Assembly: GCA_027946365.1 (NCBI GenBank)
Contig: JAPEUQ010000001.1
Span: 3,782,001-3,846,000, forward strand
Length of the DNA: 64,000 nucleotides
Direction: 5' to 3'
Source: Kalmusia sp. IMI 367209
Taxonomy: Eukaryota; Ascomycota; Dothideomycetes; Pleosporales; Didymosphaeriaceae
Under the pieces are notes generated by a model that ran no database searches, had not been told where the DNA came from, and saw nothing but the letters and a program-made list of their open reading frames with translations. Both the position numbers and the translations under genes were made by a program. Positions 48,445 to 60,867 of the stretch are shown here, piece by piece; the first letter of the stretch is position 1; each line of letters begins with the position of its first letter.

Positions 48445-51059
48445 ACTTGGGTTTAAGGCTCAAATGACTGCAGCGGATCCAGAAGCGCGCCACTCGAAAT
48501 ATTTGCTCAGTAATACGACTACTGCTTGCTGACCGCATTACTGTTGCTGCTCTTTCTACCAGTATGATGAAGATGGCTCCTTCAGTGCTTATTGTCAGCT
48601 AAACACCTAACACACCTGACGCAATATCTTACCAGGACCCCAGATCATCTCTTGGAGATGATACCAGACTGATAGCCGGCCGCTTTTTAGCATCGACGTT
48701 CATCGATCCTGTAGCATCTTGAGGCACCTTGTGGCTTTACCAGCAGCGGGGTATATTCCTCGCTTTGCTCCGCTTGCTGTTGATATACCCACAAACTATC
48801 GACGCTCTAGTAAGCTTCTTCGGAATACCTTTGGATGATTCTAAATCCAGACCTCACGAGCACCCCCGGTCTTATCAGCACAACCGACATTCCCTCTATA
48901 CCCTTTAGCTACTCTTTAGCAGCGATCGGAGGCCACGTACTATTGAATGAAATGAATGTATTCTAGTACAGTTAATCGGCCCAAGCGCCCCTAAAAGTGA
49001 GAGAGAACACAATATAGTGTACAATGAACTTGTAAATAGCAAGCCCTAATTACTGGGATCTGCATGTGCCCCTTGCACACCAGAGACGTCTTCTGCACGA
49101 AACCTTCTCGGGAAGAAATAGATTGCGATGTATTCGATTTGTCCATTCAGTAGCACAGGTACTTCCTTTAATTGCGTTGGATCCATTACCATAAGTGGTG
49201 GTATCGCAAGTGCCGATTAAACATCCGTTACTACTCATCTCCAGATGACACGCGTCGTGAATAGAGAATTTGTCCCGTGTGTAGAAAATTCATGCTGACG
49301 CTGTTGTTTTTGATGGAGCAGCCAGGTCTAGCAGCTAGCAACCTGCGATTCATGTGAACTTCGTTGATATCTCTAACGATATCAATCTTTCCATCGACCG
49401 CGCATGTTTGGGCGTATGTCTAACATGCAGGCCTAGATAGATGTTTGACATATTTGTTGCAATGCTTTATGGGCATCTGGACGCTTATTACCCCCTACGA
49501 ATATCCTTTGGGCACATGATTGATGTCGGCCACAACAAGACCTCTATTGTAAATTTTCTTGCGTTCGATGTGAACGATGGGGTGTGTGTGTGGGGGGGGG
49601 GGCGTAATATTCGTACTGCCAGCCCTCATAATGATAATATTCGATGTATTTTGGATGAGTCTTTGCCTTAACACAGTCTCAGTAATGTCTTTCTTTACCC
49701 AAGAATTGAAGTTGTCAAAAACGACCTGTTCAATTAGATTGCCGAAGAGGGCACGTAGCCTCATCGTCGAAGTAACTCTTGAAGGCAGGTAGAGAGTTAT
49801 GGATCTAGATGCAATACAGGTCTTTCCGCATCTAAAGGGTCAGGAACCATCAGCGATAGCGTAGTTTATCCGCTGAAATCCTCGCGTACAACCGTATACC
49901 AGCACGACTCATAGGTATCTTGCCTTCTCCTTCGCGAAGATGAACACATGTGAAACATCGCTGCTGCACAGCCACAAGATGGAGTAGGCCAAGGTAATGG
50001 ATACAGTTAGCGGTGCGCAAGATGAAAACTGTGGCTGTACCTTGCAGTACATGCTGAGTATATCTGAGATACACCTGAACCGAATTGGAAGCTCCGATAC
50101 TCGAAGCAACGGAAGCGCTATGCTCAGAAGAAGATAACTCTGAAGGGTCAAATATCCTCCTATGAGACTGCATTCTTTCAGCAACCCCTGGACAGGCATT
50201 TAGCATTCATTGTGATGTTTCGAGCGAGAGGTTGCAAGGGTAATCTTTATCTGGCACACCGGTTCTTTCGTAAGAGCCTTCTTAACATGTTTGCATCGCT
50301 ATTGATTTTGGGGTTGTTCTCTCTTGATCGTTTATCTTTGTCTTAGTAAAAGTGTCGTGTCTGTAATTTCGCACGGTGGACTTGAATGATGCTGATACCT
50401 GCCTCTTTTAGATATCAGTGCTATCAAGAAAGGCCTGTGGTGAGCCGAAAATCCGTGCGTTGATTTGTTGGCGTGGAGGAATCAACGTGACGAGAAGTAT
50501 TTGAGATTCCTCTCGAGCTAGAGCCTAGGGAATTGGAAGATAATGAAGGCATCTTTGGCTCGCTATTTCAGGTAGTCGATACCGAGGAAGGCACGTCAGC
50601 AATGTAGATACTGAAAGTTAATATAGGATCATATCTCGCACTAGAGCGGATATCGACAATGTCGCCGCATGGATAATCCAATGTCCAGCTTTGTCGAGTG
50701 TTGGAGATCCGCTGTGGCGTTTGTGGAAGGTGCGGGGCCCCGCATGACGCTGGCGAAGCGAACGACATCAGGACAAACTCCGAGCTTTTCTTTGGTCATT
50801 GGGACGGATGGAGCGAGGGATCCCTGTCGATCGAGCATGGAAGCCCCGCGCGCTCTTAGGCATGCTGCCAAGTTACCGCGGCTGTTCGACAGTCTCAACG
50901 CGATTCGTTCGTTCGAAGAGTTCAGCGAAATATGTTAAAAGAGAAGCATATAGGAAGGTGCAAACACCGACTACGTACCACTGGTGCTGAGAGCCAGTCT
51001 CACCACCCTCTGTCTACAGCCAATGCCTCTTTTTCTCGGAGCTTAACGCAATTAACAAA
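48445..51059. other. 2.6-kb gene-free stretch
   Basis: The longest gene-free span in the window. It contains a GT run ending in eleven G (to 49602) and an 8-base inverted repeat GGGTATAT/ATATACCC (48749-48756, 48783-48790). Short frames near 49441-49790 and 50669-50938 lack family features. Confidence 0.5.
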
Positions 51060-53159
51060 ATGCAGCAAGAATTGAAGGACTCAGAACGACGCTCGCACGA
51101 TCTTGAGAAACCACAAGACGAAACGGTTCATGTGGAGCGCGTGGCCTCTCACATCGCCCAGAGCGACACCGAAAAACCCCACGCACGCGCCTCAGACGCT
51201 GCCGCCAGCAACGGTCCTGTCGTCCACGAAAAGGTGAACACACACACACACACAGAACTGCCGTTGCATGGAGTGGCTGACCAGCTTACAGTTCAATGGC
51301 AAACTCTTCTTGACTCTGCTGTGCATGTCCTTCCTCTGGATCGGTTCTCAAATCCCCCTTTACCTCTTCGGCTCGGTACTGCCTCTCATTTATCAAGACA
51401 TCGGGGGCGTTGATCGATGGGTGTGGTTCATAATTGGCTATCTTATACCAAATGCAGCTCTCTGTCCCTTCGTCGGTGCCCTCTCCGACCTTTACGGGCG
51501 CCAGAAGGTTGCAATAGCTGGGCAGGCAGCCCTGATCCTGGGCCCTATCATCACGGCGACAGCGAAATCAATGAACATCGCAATTGGTACGTGGTAGAAG
51601 CTCACTGTAATGGCATACTGTCTGACAACGCCTCAGCTGGTAGCATGTTTTCGGGTATCGGAGCTGGGCTCAATGAGCTCATAGCCCTAGCAGGTAAGTG
51701 ACCCGGACTCATAGACCCTGACAAAAGTTACTCAATAGTTAAAACCTTGTAGGCACCGCCGAAGTTGTCCCTATCAAGAAACGTGGCAAATACGTCGGCC
51801 TCGTAGTGCTCACCATTCTGCCATTCTGCCCGTCGGTCTTGTACGCCCAACTCATCGCAAAATCTAGCAACTGGCGCTATAATGGAATTTTCGTGGGAGT
51901 CTGGTAAGTCTCACTTGGTGTAGTCTCTATTTAGAGTAAACGTGCTAAACTGAAAATGTTTTCAGGAACTTTGTTGGATTATTGCTTTGCATTTTCTGCT
52001 ACCGGGATCCATCGCGCTTGACAGCTGAATATACGGCGAAGGATGTTTTGCGCCAGGTTGACTACATTGGTGGCATACTCAGCACAGCTGGTGTCACCCT
52101 CTTCATGATGGGATTGCAGTGGGGTGCTACTCAAGTAAGCCAATACATCACCTCACTGTATTGAACCTAAGCTGATCGTGTTCAGTATCCCTGGGGTAGC
52201 GTACACAATGTCGTACCCTTGGTGCTTGGTCTGGTGTTGATTATTGCATTCTTCATCTGGGAGTTCTACGCTCCGTACCCAATGGTGCCGCGAGCCCTGT
52301 TTAAGAAAGCAAAGAAGACGATGGTTATCATACTTCTCATTACATGGCTCAGTGGTGGGAACTACTTCGTGCTACTCTTGTTCTGGCCTACTGAAGTATA
52401 CAACGTCTACGGTAAGACCAATCTTGCAACGAAAATTAACTACCGCTTATGCTTGATATAGGTGATGACCCTGTGGGCATTGGCATCAGATCTCTTCCCA
52501 TCGGCTTTGGCATCATAGGTGGTGCCGCAATCTGCCTATTGCTCATTCCCATCACTAAGGGTCGTGTTCGCGCTCTCATGATCTTCTCTACCGCTCTCAT
52601 GACTGCAGGTACTGGTGCAGTCTCTATTGCCTCACCGCACAACCTCGGCACTGTTTATGCAGTGCTCACGCTGGCATCTATCGGCGTTGGTGGAGTCATC
52701 ATTCCCTCGTCAATCATCGCACAAATTGCCTGTCCCGACGAACTCATCGCAACTATCACCGCGATTACTCTCAGCATTCGATACATCGGAGGCGCAATCG
52801 CTTTCGCAGTGTATTCGAATCTCTTCTACCACAAATTCACCGAGTACGCTACGCAACTCGTAGCTTACGATACAATTGCAAGGAAGGGAATCGTCAATTA
52901 TCTTGAGCCCGAGGGGCAGCTCCTCATAGTGCATATGGTTGAGCTTGTCGGCAATGCGCGCTTGAAGGAATTGCGAGACATTCTCGCTTCTAGCCCCTTG
53001 GTCCTGAACCGCAATGGTTACGCTGCAATCGTTGCGAGTGGACAAGAGGCGTTTGCGTTGGCCTATCGGTGGCCCTACTGGGTTTCTATCGCTTTCGGTG
53101 GCGTGTGTTTCATTCTGAGCTTTTTCGTGCAAGACATTGGAGAGCTGATGTCTTCCTGA
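51060..53159 (+). CDS. MFS exporter, TRI12/DHA14-like
   Basis: Seven exons: 51060-51233, 51292-51586, 51637-51693, 51753-51903, 51966-52134, 52186-52411 and 52462-53159; 589 residues. A ~60-residue hydrophilic N terminus precedes about 14 membrane segments. Marks: GSVLPLIYQDIGG, the MFS loop GALSDLYGRQKVAIAGQ, FSGIGAGLNELIALAGTAEV, KRGKYVGLVVLTI, LQWGATQYPWGS and VYNVYGDDPVGIGI. The layout matches the fungal trichothecene-efflux (TRI12) group, plasma-membrane drug:H+ antiporters also found for siderophores. No biosynthetic cluster surrounds it, so a general efflux role is more likely. Intron 1 carries a (CA)8 tract. Confidence 0.92.
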
Positions 53160-54818
53160 ACTAAGGCAACCGTGCTACCGCGAGATAGGTCTATCCTATC
53201 ATTCTGGTCGACCTTTGACGGAAAGAGGTATCCGAGTATGGGGATACCTGCTATACTGGTATTGAACTACGTAAAGACATACCTAGGTAGTTATACGCAC
53301 TCAATACAGATAGACAAGAATAGCTTATGTTCTGCTCGTACCTGCTATATACTTCATACACCGGGCCGAAGTTCACGGGTTCTTGAAACGAAACTAGGGT
53401 AGGATGATATAAGGAGTTATACCCTAGTTAGGCACTACGTGCTGCTTAGGCTCTCGAATCGCCCCCAATTGAAAACCTGGAGGTAGCCTAGTCCACCTTG
53501 AACACCTTTAGAGAACGCAGAATCCGGAAGCGCCACTAATAAGACCAGGTTTCGTCTGTCACGATTACCAGCCTCTGGTCCCAGAAACAACGCATGCAAA
53601 ATCTAGAGCCCCGCCGTTGCTACCTTAGCGCAACCCAATCATACTACAATCTGTCGCGGAGGCGATACGCGCAATGAAAGATTCCGCGCTGTTAATTGAT
53701 ACCTTGACTTTGACTACATCGCTGCCATTGACAGAATTTGCATGCATATGTCCGTCGCTACAGACTTCAACTCAAATATTTTCAAAGCAACCATTGTCAC
53801 CGCTTTATCGTGAAGTAAGGATCAAGAGCTCCCAGTTGATGGGGCCCTTCTGTCAACATCGTCAGCTGGGGGTATTGCCACCTGCGTTGTCCGTGAACTT
53901 CCCAACAGCCACAAGACGAGTGAATCCGTCAGCTCCTAACAGCGCCACGTCATGTAAAAGAATTCTGTTTTGACGCCAAATGCAATAACACCTGGGGTTG
54001 TTTGTTAAGCTGTTGCCCTCAAACGACATGATGACACCTCGTTAAGTCCAAGGGCCTGTCGCACTGGTGCCAGTCAACCAGCGACAGTTTTTGGGGCAGT
54101 AATGACCTGCGTAGATAGTGTAGCATAGTGCTTGATGCGTGTAAAGCGAAGGAACTGCTTGAGTTTCGTAGGTTGACCTTCGACACCACTGCGCGAACCG
54201 AAACCTCCTCCCGTAAGCTTGACATTTTGCGATATTTCCGTTATAGGAAGCCGTAAGCTTTGTATTCATACTTAATTAACCAGGATTTAAAGCGACAAAA
54301 AGGGTAGGCAAAATTGATCTGCTGGTAAGCAGCTTGTTGATAAAATCTGCCTCGCGACAAAACCTGATTGGCGGCCTGGCGGCAAAACCAGCCTGACGGC
54401 AAAACCAGCCTGACGACAAAACCAGCTGACGACAAAACCAGCCGACGACTACATAAGCCTCTACCAGGACCAAATCGTGTATTGAATGAAAACGACTATG
54501 TATATTCGATTTGCTCAGAGAAGATCGAGATAGCGCCAGTACCGCCGCTGACGTATTGAGGCTCTGCACTCGACTGTTTATCTCATGAGACTCGTGAGTG
54601 ACAAAATCTGATATGATATGTAGGTTATAAATCTGGAATGCGAGATATGATTGAAAAATTCCGAGGGATATTTCGAATTGAACCAGTATATTAAGAGCTA
54701 ACTATTGTCGAGTAAGAGCTTGATTTCTTGATGCATCGAATAAAACACGCAGAGCCCGTATGCTTCTATTCGTCGAGGATCTTTGATATTCGCCAATAAT
54801 CTGTCCCTGGCCATTGCG
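53160..54818. other. gene-free stretch upstream of Clr5-ankyrin gene
   Basis: About 1.7 kb; no gene. It ends with a 17-base minisatellite (54349-54449) and the promoter of the next gene. Confidence 0.5.
54349..54449 (+). repeat. 17-bp minisatellite
   Basis: Units of GCCTGACGGCAAAACCA type: 54374-54390, 54391-54407, 54408-54424, a 16-base unit 54425-54440, then a partial unit. A diverged unit begins at 54349. Units differ by one or two bases; some substitutions are G to A within CGGC/CGAC. Confidence 0.8.
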
Positions 54819-57800
54819 ATGGCGCCATTAGCTCGTCAGATCTCACAAGAGGAATGGGATGCCCATGAACATACAATCAAGCAACTCTACTATGTCGACA
54901 AACTACCACTGCAATGCAAAAAGAAAGGGAAGCAAACTCTCATCAAGATCATGGAGGATGAGCATGGGTTTTCAGCAAGGTGGGTTAGGCAGCTAGTAAA
55001 TGTACACTAGCTAAGCTGACAAAGTCTCGTGTAGTGCGGCCCAATATGAGGCTAAGTTTCAAAAATGGGGTTTGGCCAAGAATTTGGGGAAGCGTGCGTG
55101 GCAAAAACTTTTATGGCAACACGGAGAGCTTCAACAACAGGAACGGGAGGTTCGAATTATGATATCTGGTACAGTCGTGGAGGAGCACAAGCGAAAGAGA
55201 GTGAGACGAAGGTATGAGCCAGAGCGACACATCGGTAAGTGGTCGGGAGATTAAGCTACCGAGAGTCGTTTCTCTGATTCTATTCTTAGATTACACGATA
55301 CCATCGGAAAGACAGGCCTATGTCGAGTTTCGTGATGGTACTGGTCCATGGTCGAGATATAATGATAATGGATCTGCCGCTGCATTTCCTGAACTTACCC
55401 AGAACCCAGCTCGCCAGATTATCGATGCTCAGAGCGATGGGGATGTTACTGTGTCGGCTTCAGCCCAGACCCCTTCTATTCAGAGTTTACGTGAGACTGG
55501 AGGGCAACAGATGATCTCTCCAACTGAACTCGCTTCACCGCCAGCGACAAATCCATCCATTTCTGACTTACTTCGGGAGTCTGACGGGTCCGGTCTCCAT
55601 AACGACTTCTTCCAGGCTCCGCAGCAAATGCTCCAACATCAATATCCTGCATCTTGGGAATACTCGTATGTGAACGGCATTGAGATTGACGGTCACCTCA
55701 TCTCAGAATCCCTTTATGATGGAGCCGCCATTGACAGCATGCTAAACGCACCGCTCTTTCGACCGGAACTACTGTCATTGGGCAGCGGGTTTGAAGATCC
55801 TAGCCTAGAGCAAGGGTACCTCGAAACCATGGAATTCGGCGGCCACGAGAGCTTATTACCAAGCCAGGGACTTCAAGCGCGCCCCAAAGGCCTTGCAGAA
55901 GCACTCCTTCAACGTGCCAGGCAGATAGTGGGAAATAACAGAATGCCATTCCAAGGAACAAACTTGCCAGATGTGGAAGACGTTATCGAAAACTTGGAGT
56001 CCCTTCTTCCAGAGGGGATCGACTTGGAAACTACCACACCAGACTCTCAGATCGTTGAAAGAAACGCCAGCTTCGGTCCCGGGTTCAAAACGCTGCTATA
56101 CTCTATCATCAATGGTTTTGCCGGCCTTCGGAACATTCCACGGAGTTCGATCCTGAAATTGATCCGTGATGATCACCAGATACAATCCCATCTCTTCAAG
56201 CTTCTTCAGACGAGCTCATGCAGTATTGCAAAGCCACTCGCTGATAATCTCTTCCGGGCCGCTGTCGAGAGCTGTGACCCACAGGCTGTTGCAGCAATTA
56301 TGAATATCACTAGGAACAGCCCCGAAATTTCTATCGATCCGAATCATATTGCGTGCGAGTTTGGCGGTAGAGACTACACGCCAGTCGAGTTGGCAGCGAA
56401 ATTCCGCAATATCGAGATTGTCCAAGCACTTCTGACGGCTAAGGCTGATCCCAACAAGACTTACTCCAAAAATGATCTGAATGAATGTGGTGCCCTTGAA
56501 CTCGCTGTCAGGAAATACGGCAAGCTTGAGCGAGTGGACTTGAAACTTGTGAATTTGCTGCTGACTTGCGGAGCAGAGGTTCGTATAGGTCTTGCGGAAG
56601 CCGTGATCCGATGCGGGCGTGGCAACATTGAGCTTCTCCAAGTGTTGATGAATGAAATTCCAGACTCTCAGCACTCAGCCGTTTTCCAAAGCAGTGTCTT
56701 TCTGGGGGATGCCATTGAGTTCCTCGAAAACGGAGCTGCAACTGCTATCGTGCAACGCTTCTTTGAAGCCTGCCAATCGACAAACTGTGGGAAATGTGCT
56801 CCAAGTCACCCCAGGCTGCTCCAAGACATGCTTGTAAGGGCAGCAAAGCGTGGGAATCTTGACCTCGCCGACTTTCTCATGACTCATACCAAGGACAAAC
56901 AATTAGCGTTGGCAGCCGCTGTCAGGAATGGGAATATACAGCTGATCAACCTCCTCCTCGTTAAAGGCGCAAAAGTGGATGGTCCGGGTGGCTATTTGAA
57001 TGGTTTTTTTTCGGGCAAATACTCGTCAATCACGACTCCTCTCGCAGAAGCTATTCGCGCTCAGGATCATTTGCAAGTACAAGAGTTTGAACAACGAGGC
57101 GCTTTGGCCTGCATTGGTAAGGAAGACCACTTTAAAGCTGCTGTTTTCGCCGCAGCCGAATGTGGGGATGTTGCGTATCTCCAGAAAGTGCTCGAGCTGG
57201 TTCCTACCTATCGCCACCATCACCTCACATCCGCATTAACTGTAGCCATTAAAAATGATCACACGGGAACAGCACTGATTCTCCTGGATGCTGGAGCCAA
57301 TGCTAAGAGCCATTTCTCACGACAATGTCCACTTTTTGAAGCGTTACAGCGTCGAAACACACGAATGGTGGACGCCATTCTCGAGTCAGATGTAGACCCA
57401 GGTGAGCTCCCAGAAGTCCAGGAACATTATCTAGAGTCTGCAGGGATATGGGGGAACTTCAAAATCATTGAGGATCTCGCTCTAATGGGCGCTGACCTCG
57501 ATGGTGGGCGGGAGACGACAGCGCTGACGGTAGCGGTAAAGAATCGCAATGAACCTTTGATCCGCCATCTTCTTCAGCTAGGGGCAACAGCGAATGCACA
57601 TGCTGAGTCAGGATCATCACCACTCGAGGCAGCGGTCAGGAATGGCGACTATGATATGATAGCATATCTAATATCCCAAGGGGCATCTGTAGCTAACTCA
57701 AGGGCCTTTGCATACGCAGCGGACTACGATCTGCTAGCGTACAGCATGCTCCTGTCGGCTTTCAAAAAGCTTTCTCCGATAGAACGCAAAGGTTTTGGCG

Positions 57801-58621
57801 GCGACTTACTCATAAATGCCATCACTCAGAATAATCCTGAAGCCGTCGATGCCCTACTCGAAGCGAAGGTAGACATCAATAGAGTCTGCCGGAAATCAAG
57901 TAAAGGGATAATTCTGAGTCCCTTAGGCTTCGCAATCAAGTACAAGAACGGTACCGACCATGCGCTGGTGCGCAAGTTGCTGCGAGCTGGCGGTGATCCA
58001 AATAGCATCGCTGCTAAGTCCGTGGTTAGGATGTACAATAATAATATCCAACGTTTGGAAACACCACTTATCCTAGCCATACAGACCAGGAACGAGGAGA
58101 TGGCGGAGATTCTCGCCCAAGATGGCGCTCTTGTGAACAGACCTGCTCGCCGTGGAATCAAGCGCACCTCTCTACAAGAAGCCTGCAAGATCAACAGTTT
58201 CAAGATGGTGAAGTTTCTACTTCTAAAGGGCGCAAACGTAAACGATCCGGGGGCCGAAAGAGATGGTCGTACTGCTCTACAGCTGGCTGCCATCAATGGG
58301 AGTATCAAGATCGCTAGACTGCTACTTGACAATGGTGCAGATCCCCACGGAGCCGCCGCCAAAGTCAGAGGAAGAACAGCATTTGAAGGAGCAGCAGAAG
58401 AGGGCTGCTTGGATATGTTACGGCTACTATGCAATGTTGCATTCCCCAAATCTTTCGACGAGAAAGAGATTCAACGAGCCAGACACTACGCCGAAGCCAG
58501 AGGCCAAAGGAGCTGTATTGATCATATAGATTCTCTCTCGAATGCATCAAGCAGTGGTTTGACACCACTGGTCGGCTTTGAGTTACCTTGGGAGGAGGGA
58601 GCTGTGATTAGTAGGCACTGA
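54819..58621 (+). CDS. Clr5-domain ankyrin-repeat protein, 1230 aa
   Basis: Three exons (54819-54979, 55035-55234, 55290-58621). Residues 1-70 form a Clr5 domain (ISQEEWDAHEHTIKQLYYVD ... HGFSASAAQYEAKFQKWG), split by intron 1. A basic stretch follows (EEHKRKRVRRRYEPERHI). Residues ~120-380 are low-complexity plus a helical block (FKTLLYSIINGFAGLRNIP). From ~450 to ~1180 about 18 ankyrin repeats run on, degenerate in the middle and canonical at the end (TALQLAAINGSIKIARLLLD NGADPHG type). Clr5 is a fungal helical domain of putative DNA- or chromatin-related role; ankyrins bind partners. The combination occurs in Pezizomycotina, but its function is unknown. No NACHT or effector domain is visible. 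Confidence 0.9.
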
Positions 58622-58907
58622 GAACTGCTAGTGGAACGTAGTTTCATGGCTCTCTTAGACGAATAAACGTATCTAGGTTAGTTCATGTTTGTTTAGAATG
58701 TTGAGTGCTTTTCGTTGTAGTCTAGAGACTATATCTATAGTTAAATGTGGACTCGAAACTATATGCTATAACTGACCCTTTTTTTACACGGTTGTTAAAC
58801 TACGTAAAGGTAATTCCTCAAGGCCATTTCCTTGGTTATTATTTTTATTTCAGCATATTCAAGGCTCAATAACACTTTGATTATTTGAATTGAACAAGAC
58901 TCTGCGA
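58622..58907. other. convergent 3' intergenic
   Basis: AT-rich, holds both 3' ends. No gene. Confidence 0.5.
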
Positions 58908-60403
58908 TTAAGATAACAATGATGCTAGGTCGTCCTCAATGGACGTACACACTGCTTCTACAAATGACTCTTCATCTGTCCCTCCAATATTCAAAGCGCC
59001 TAACTTCCAGCTCACAGTATATACCGAAGTGCCCCCCTTCACACTCATGACCATGAACTTCAAAGGGCCGCCAATAATCTCGCCCGGTGTAGCAAAGACC
59101 ATCTGCGTAATTCTCGCATGCACTTTGCTATCGTTGAAACTGCCGCCTAATGCCTCGAAAGTGCCAATATTGCTTACTTCAAACGAGCAATCCCGCTGCT
59201 GCCCAATCTTTCCAGCAGTCCACTTCCTGATGCTTGGTAGGTATCTGAGTAAGCCAATGGCCTGGTCCTGTAGCGTTGATGATGCCTCGGCCAGCTCTCG
59301 GGTAGAAGAAGTTATTGTTGCCCATTCATCAAAAGTAAGAATACCAGTAGCCGATGGTAAAGGATGGCGTAGATGCTTGATATAGCACCCCGATGCGAAA
59401 AGACCGTCCTGATCATCTGATATGCCGACAGATTTGCGCATGTTCATCGCAGTAGCTGAGACGAAATTAGTGAAGGAAGAATTGGCGAGATTCTTGTTCA
59501 ACGCTCTAACAACCAAATGCTGGAACAAGCCTGTGAATTTGGCGTCGTGTGTCCGCGCGATCCTGAGCGCCTTTTCAAGGACTGCGGGCGCGATCTCGCG
59601 CATTTTCAGCTGCGTATGTGAAGGCTTTTCACTAACGAAGATGCGTGACCCGGTCCAGGTACCTGCATCAACAACAGAAGCCGAGGTACGCAGGCCCATC
59701 AGCCTGGATAGGAAAGGCGGAATGAAGAGTGCCACGAATGGTGCCAGTAGATATGACCACGAGATAGGAAGTCTCTCGGGCGTATCGAATGGAGCAGGCA
59801 GTGGCCTGGAGGACACTGGAAAGATGGATGATATATCCTCGTTGTCACCCCTTGCGCTCTGCAACGCGTGCAAGAGAGTGCGATGGAATGCTTTACCGTT
59901 GATCCCATCACCGAGTGTGTGTGAGAAGGAGAATATGATGAGATACTCATGTCGCAGAGGAAGCACGACGATCCTCCAAGGTGGAAGTCCTGGTGTAAAC
60001 GGGGTATCTACTTCGGAAGCGAGAATTTTCTCGACATATTTCTTGGAATCATCGTCTCGACGCTGCTCTGAGATGAAAATATGCTGCTCCAAATTGATGA
60101 AAGGCACGCGTCGATAATACGCTCTATCGGTGTGCATATCTTCTACCACCACTGACAGATAATTGTATTCGTGGATGCAAGTGTGGAGCGCCGAGTATAA
60201 GTAGGCTCCGGTGCCAGTGTCGAAAGTCTTTGGTAGGTCATAGGTAGCAGCTACTACCACAGCATGATAAAACCCCAGGTCTTCGCGACTGACGGTGCGT
60301 TGTTCATTAGGGCCTATTATTGTCAGTAAAATCACCATTGACACCAACATGATAGACTACTACACTTACTTGTGTACCTCAAGCAGTCAATCTGTGTGCT
60401 CAT
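58908..60403 (-). CDS. alcohol acetyltransferase-like (AATase) acyltransferase
   Basis: Two exons (60370-60403, a 34-base first exon, and 58908-60313; intron 60314-60369), 479 residues. Exon 1 gives MSTQIDCLRYT, then SPNEQRTVSREDLGFYHAV. The HxxxDG-type catalytic motif is seen in FSFSHTLGDGINGKAFHRTL (His and Asp), and the C-terminal part reads CSFEVSNIGTFEALGG and FATPGEIIGGPLKFMVMSVK. The family transfers acetyl or other acyl groups from CoA to alcohols (ATF-type) or to secondary-metabolite hydroxyls. Without splicing, an in-frame ATG at 60350 could give MLVSMVILL..., but that segment is intron. It faces a Zn2Cys6 regulator 464 bases away. Confidence 0.88.
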
Positions 60404-60867
60404 GATAGACTGGTGTAACTGACAGAATAAGGAGTGCTACGAGGAAAGCCTGTGAGAAGGATCACAACCGATTTTGCGATTTCTCGACGAAGACGTGCAG
60501 AAGACTTAAATATAAATAATTCGCGCACAGTCCAGAGCCGTAGTGCCATTTCGAATTCGTGGACCTTGCAATTTCGGAAGGCTTCGGCTAGCTATATATG
60601 TATCCATCCCAATGTGTGAGAAATTTTTCATCATATTATGGTTCGGACATTGTCGAAATGATGGGATACGTAGATGCATATTGGGAACACAAACGCCTCG
60701 TGGGAAAAGTGGGGCTTTCATCAGGTCTAGGCTACACGAAGCCTAGCGAGCCGGCGACATTTCGCTCTTTCCAGTAAGGCTAGTTCTGGCTTGGCAGGGG
60801 CTTACTTTGCTGTCTCTAACGCAACATTGCATCCTACCTTTTCTCTTGACGAACAACACCATGTCAC
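60404..60867. promoter_or_regulatory. divergent promoter, AATase / Zn2Cys6 gene
   Basis: 464 bases with several isolated CGG triplets (e.g. around 60577, 60587 and 60751) but no clear inverted pair. It must serve both genes. Confidence 0.4.

Noticed and set aside
51234..51255. Alternative acceptor CAG after the CA repeat in intron 1 of the TRI12-like gene
   Set aside because: It is in frame but would make a 22-base intron, too short to splice; the acceptor at 51291 gives a normal 58-base intron.
57826..58449. 207-codon antisense frame within the ankyrin gene
   Set aside because: Opposite strand of regular ankyrin repeats; no independent signal.
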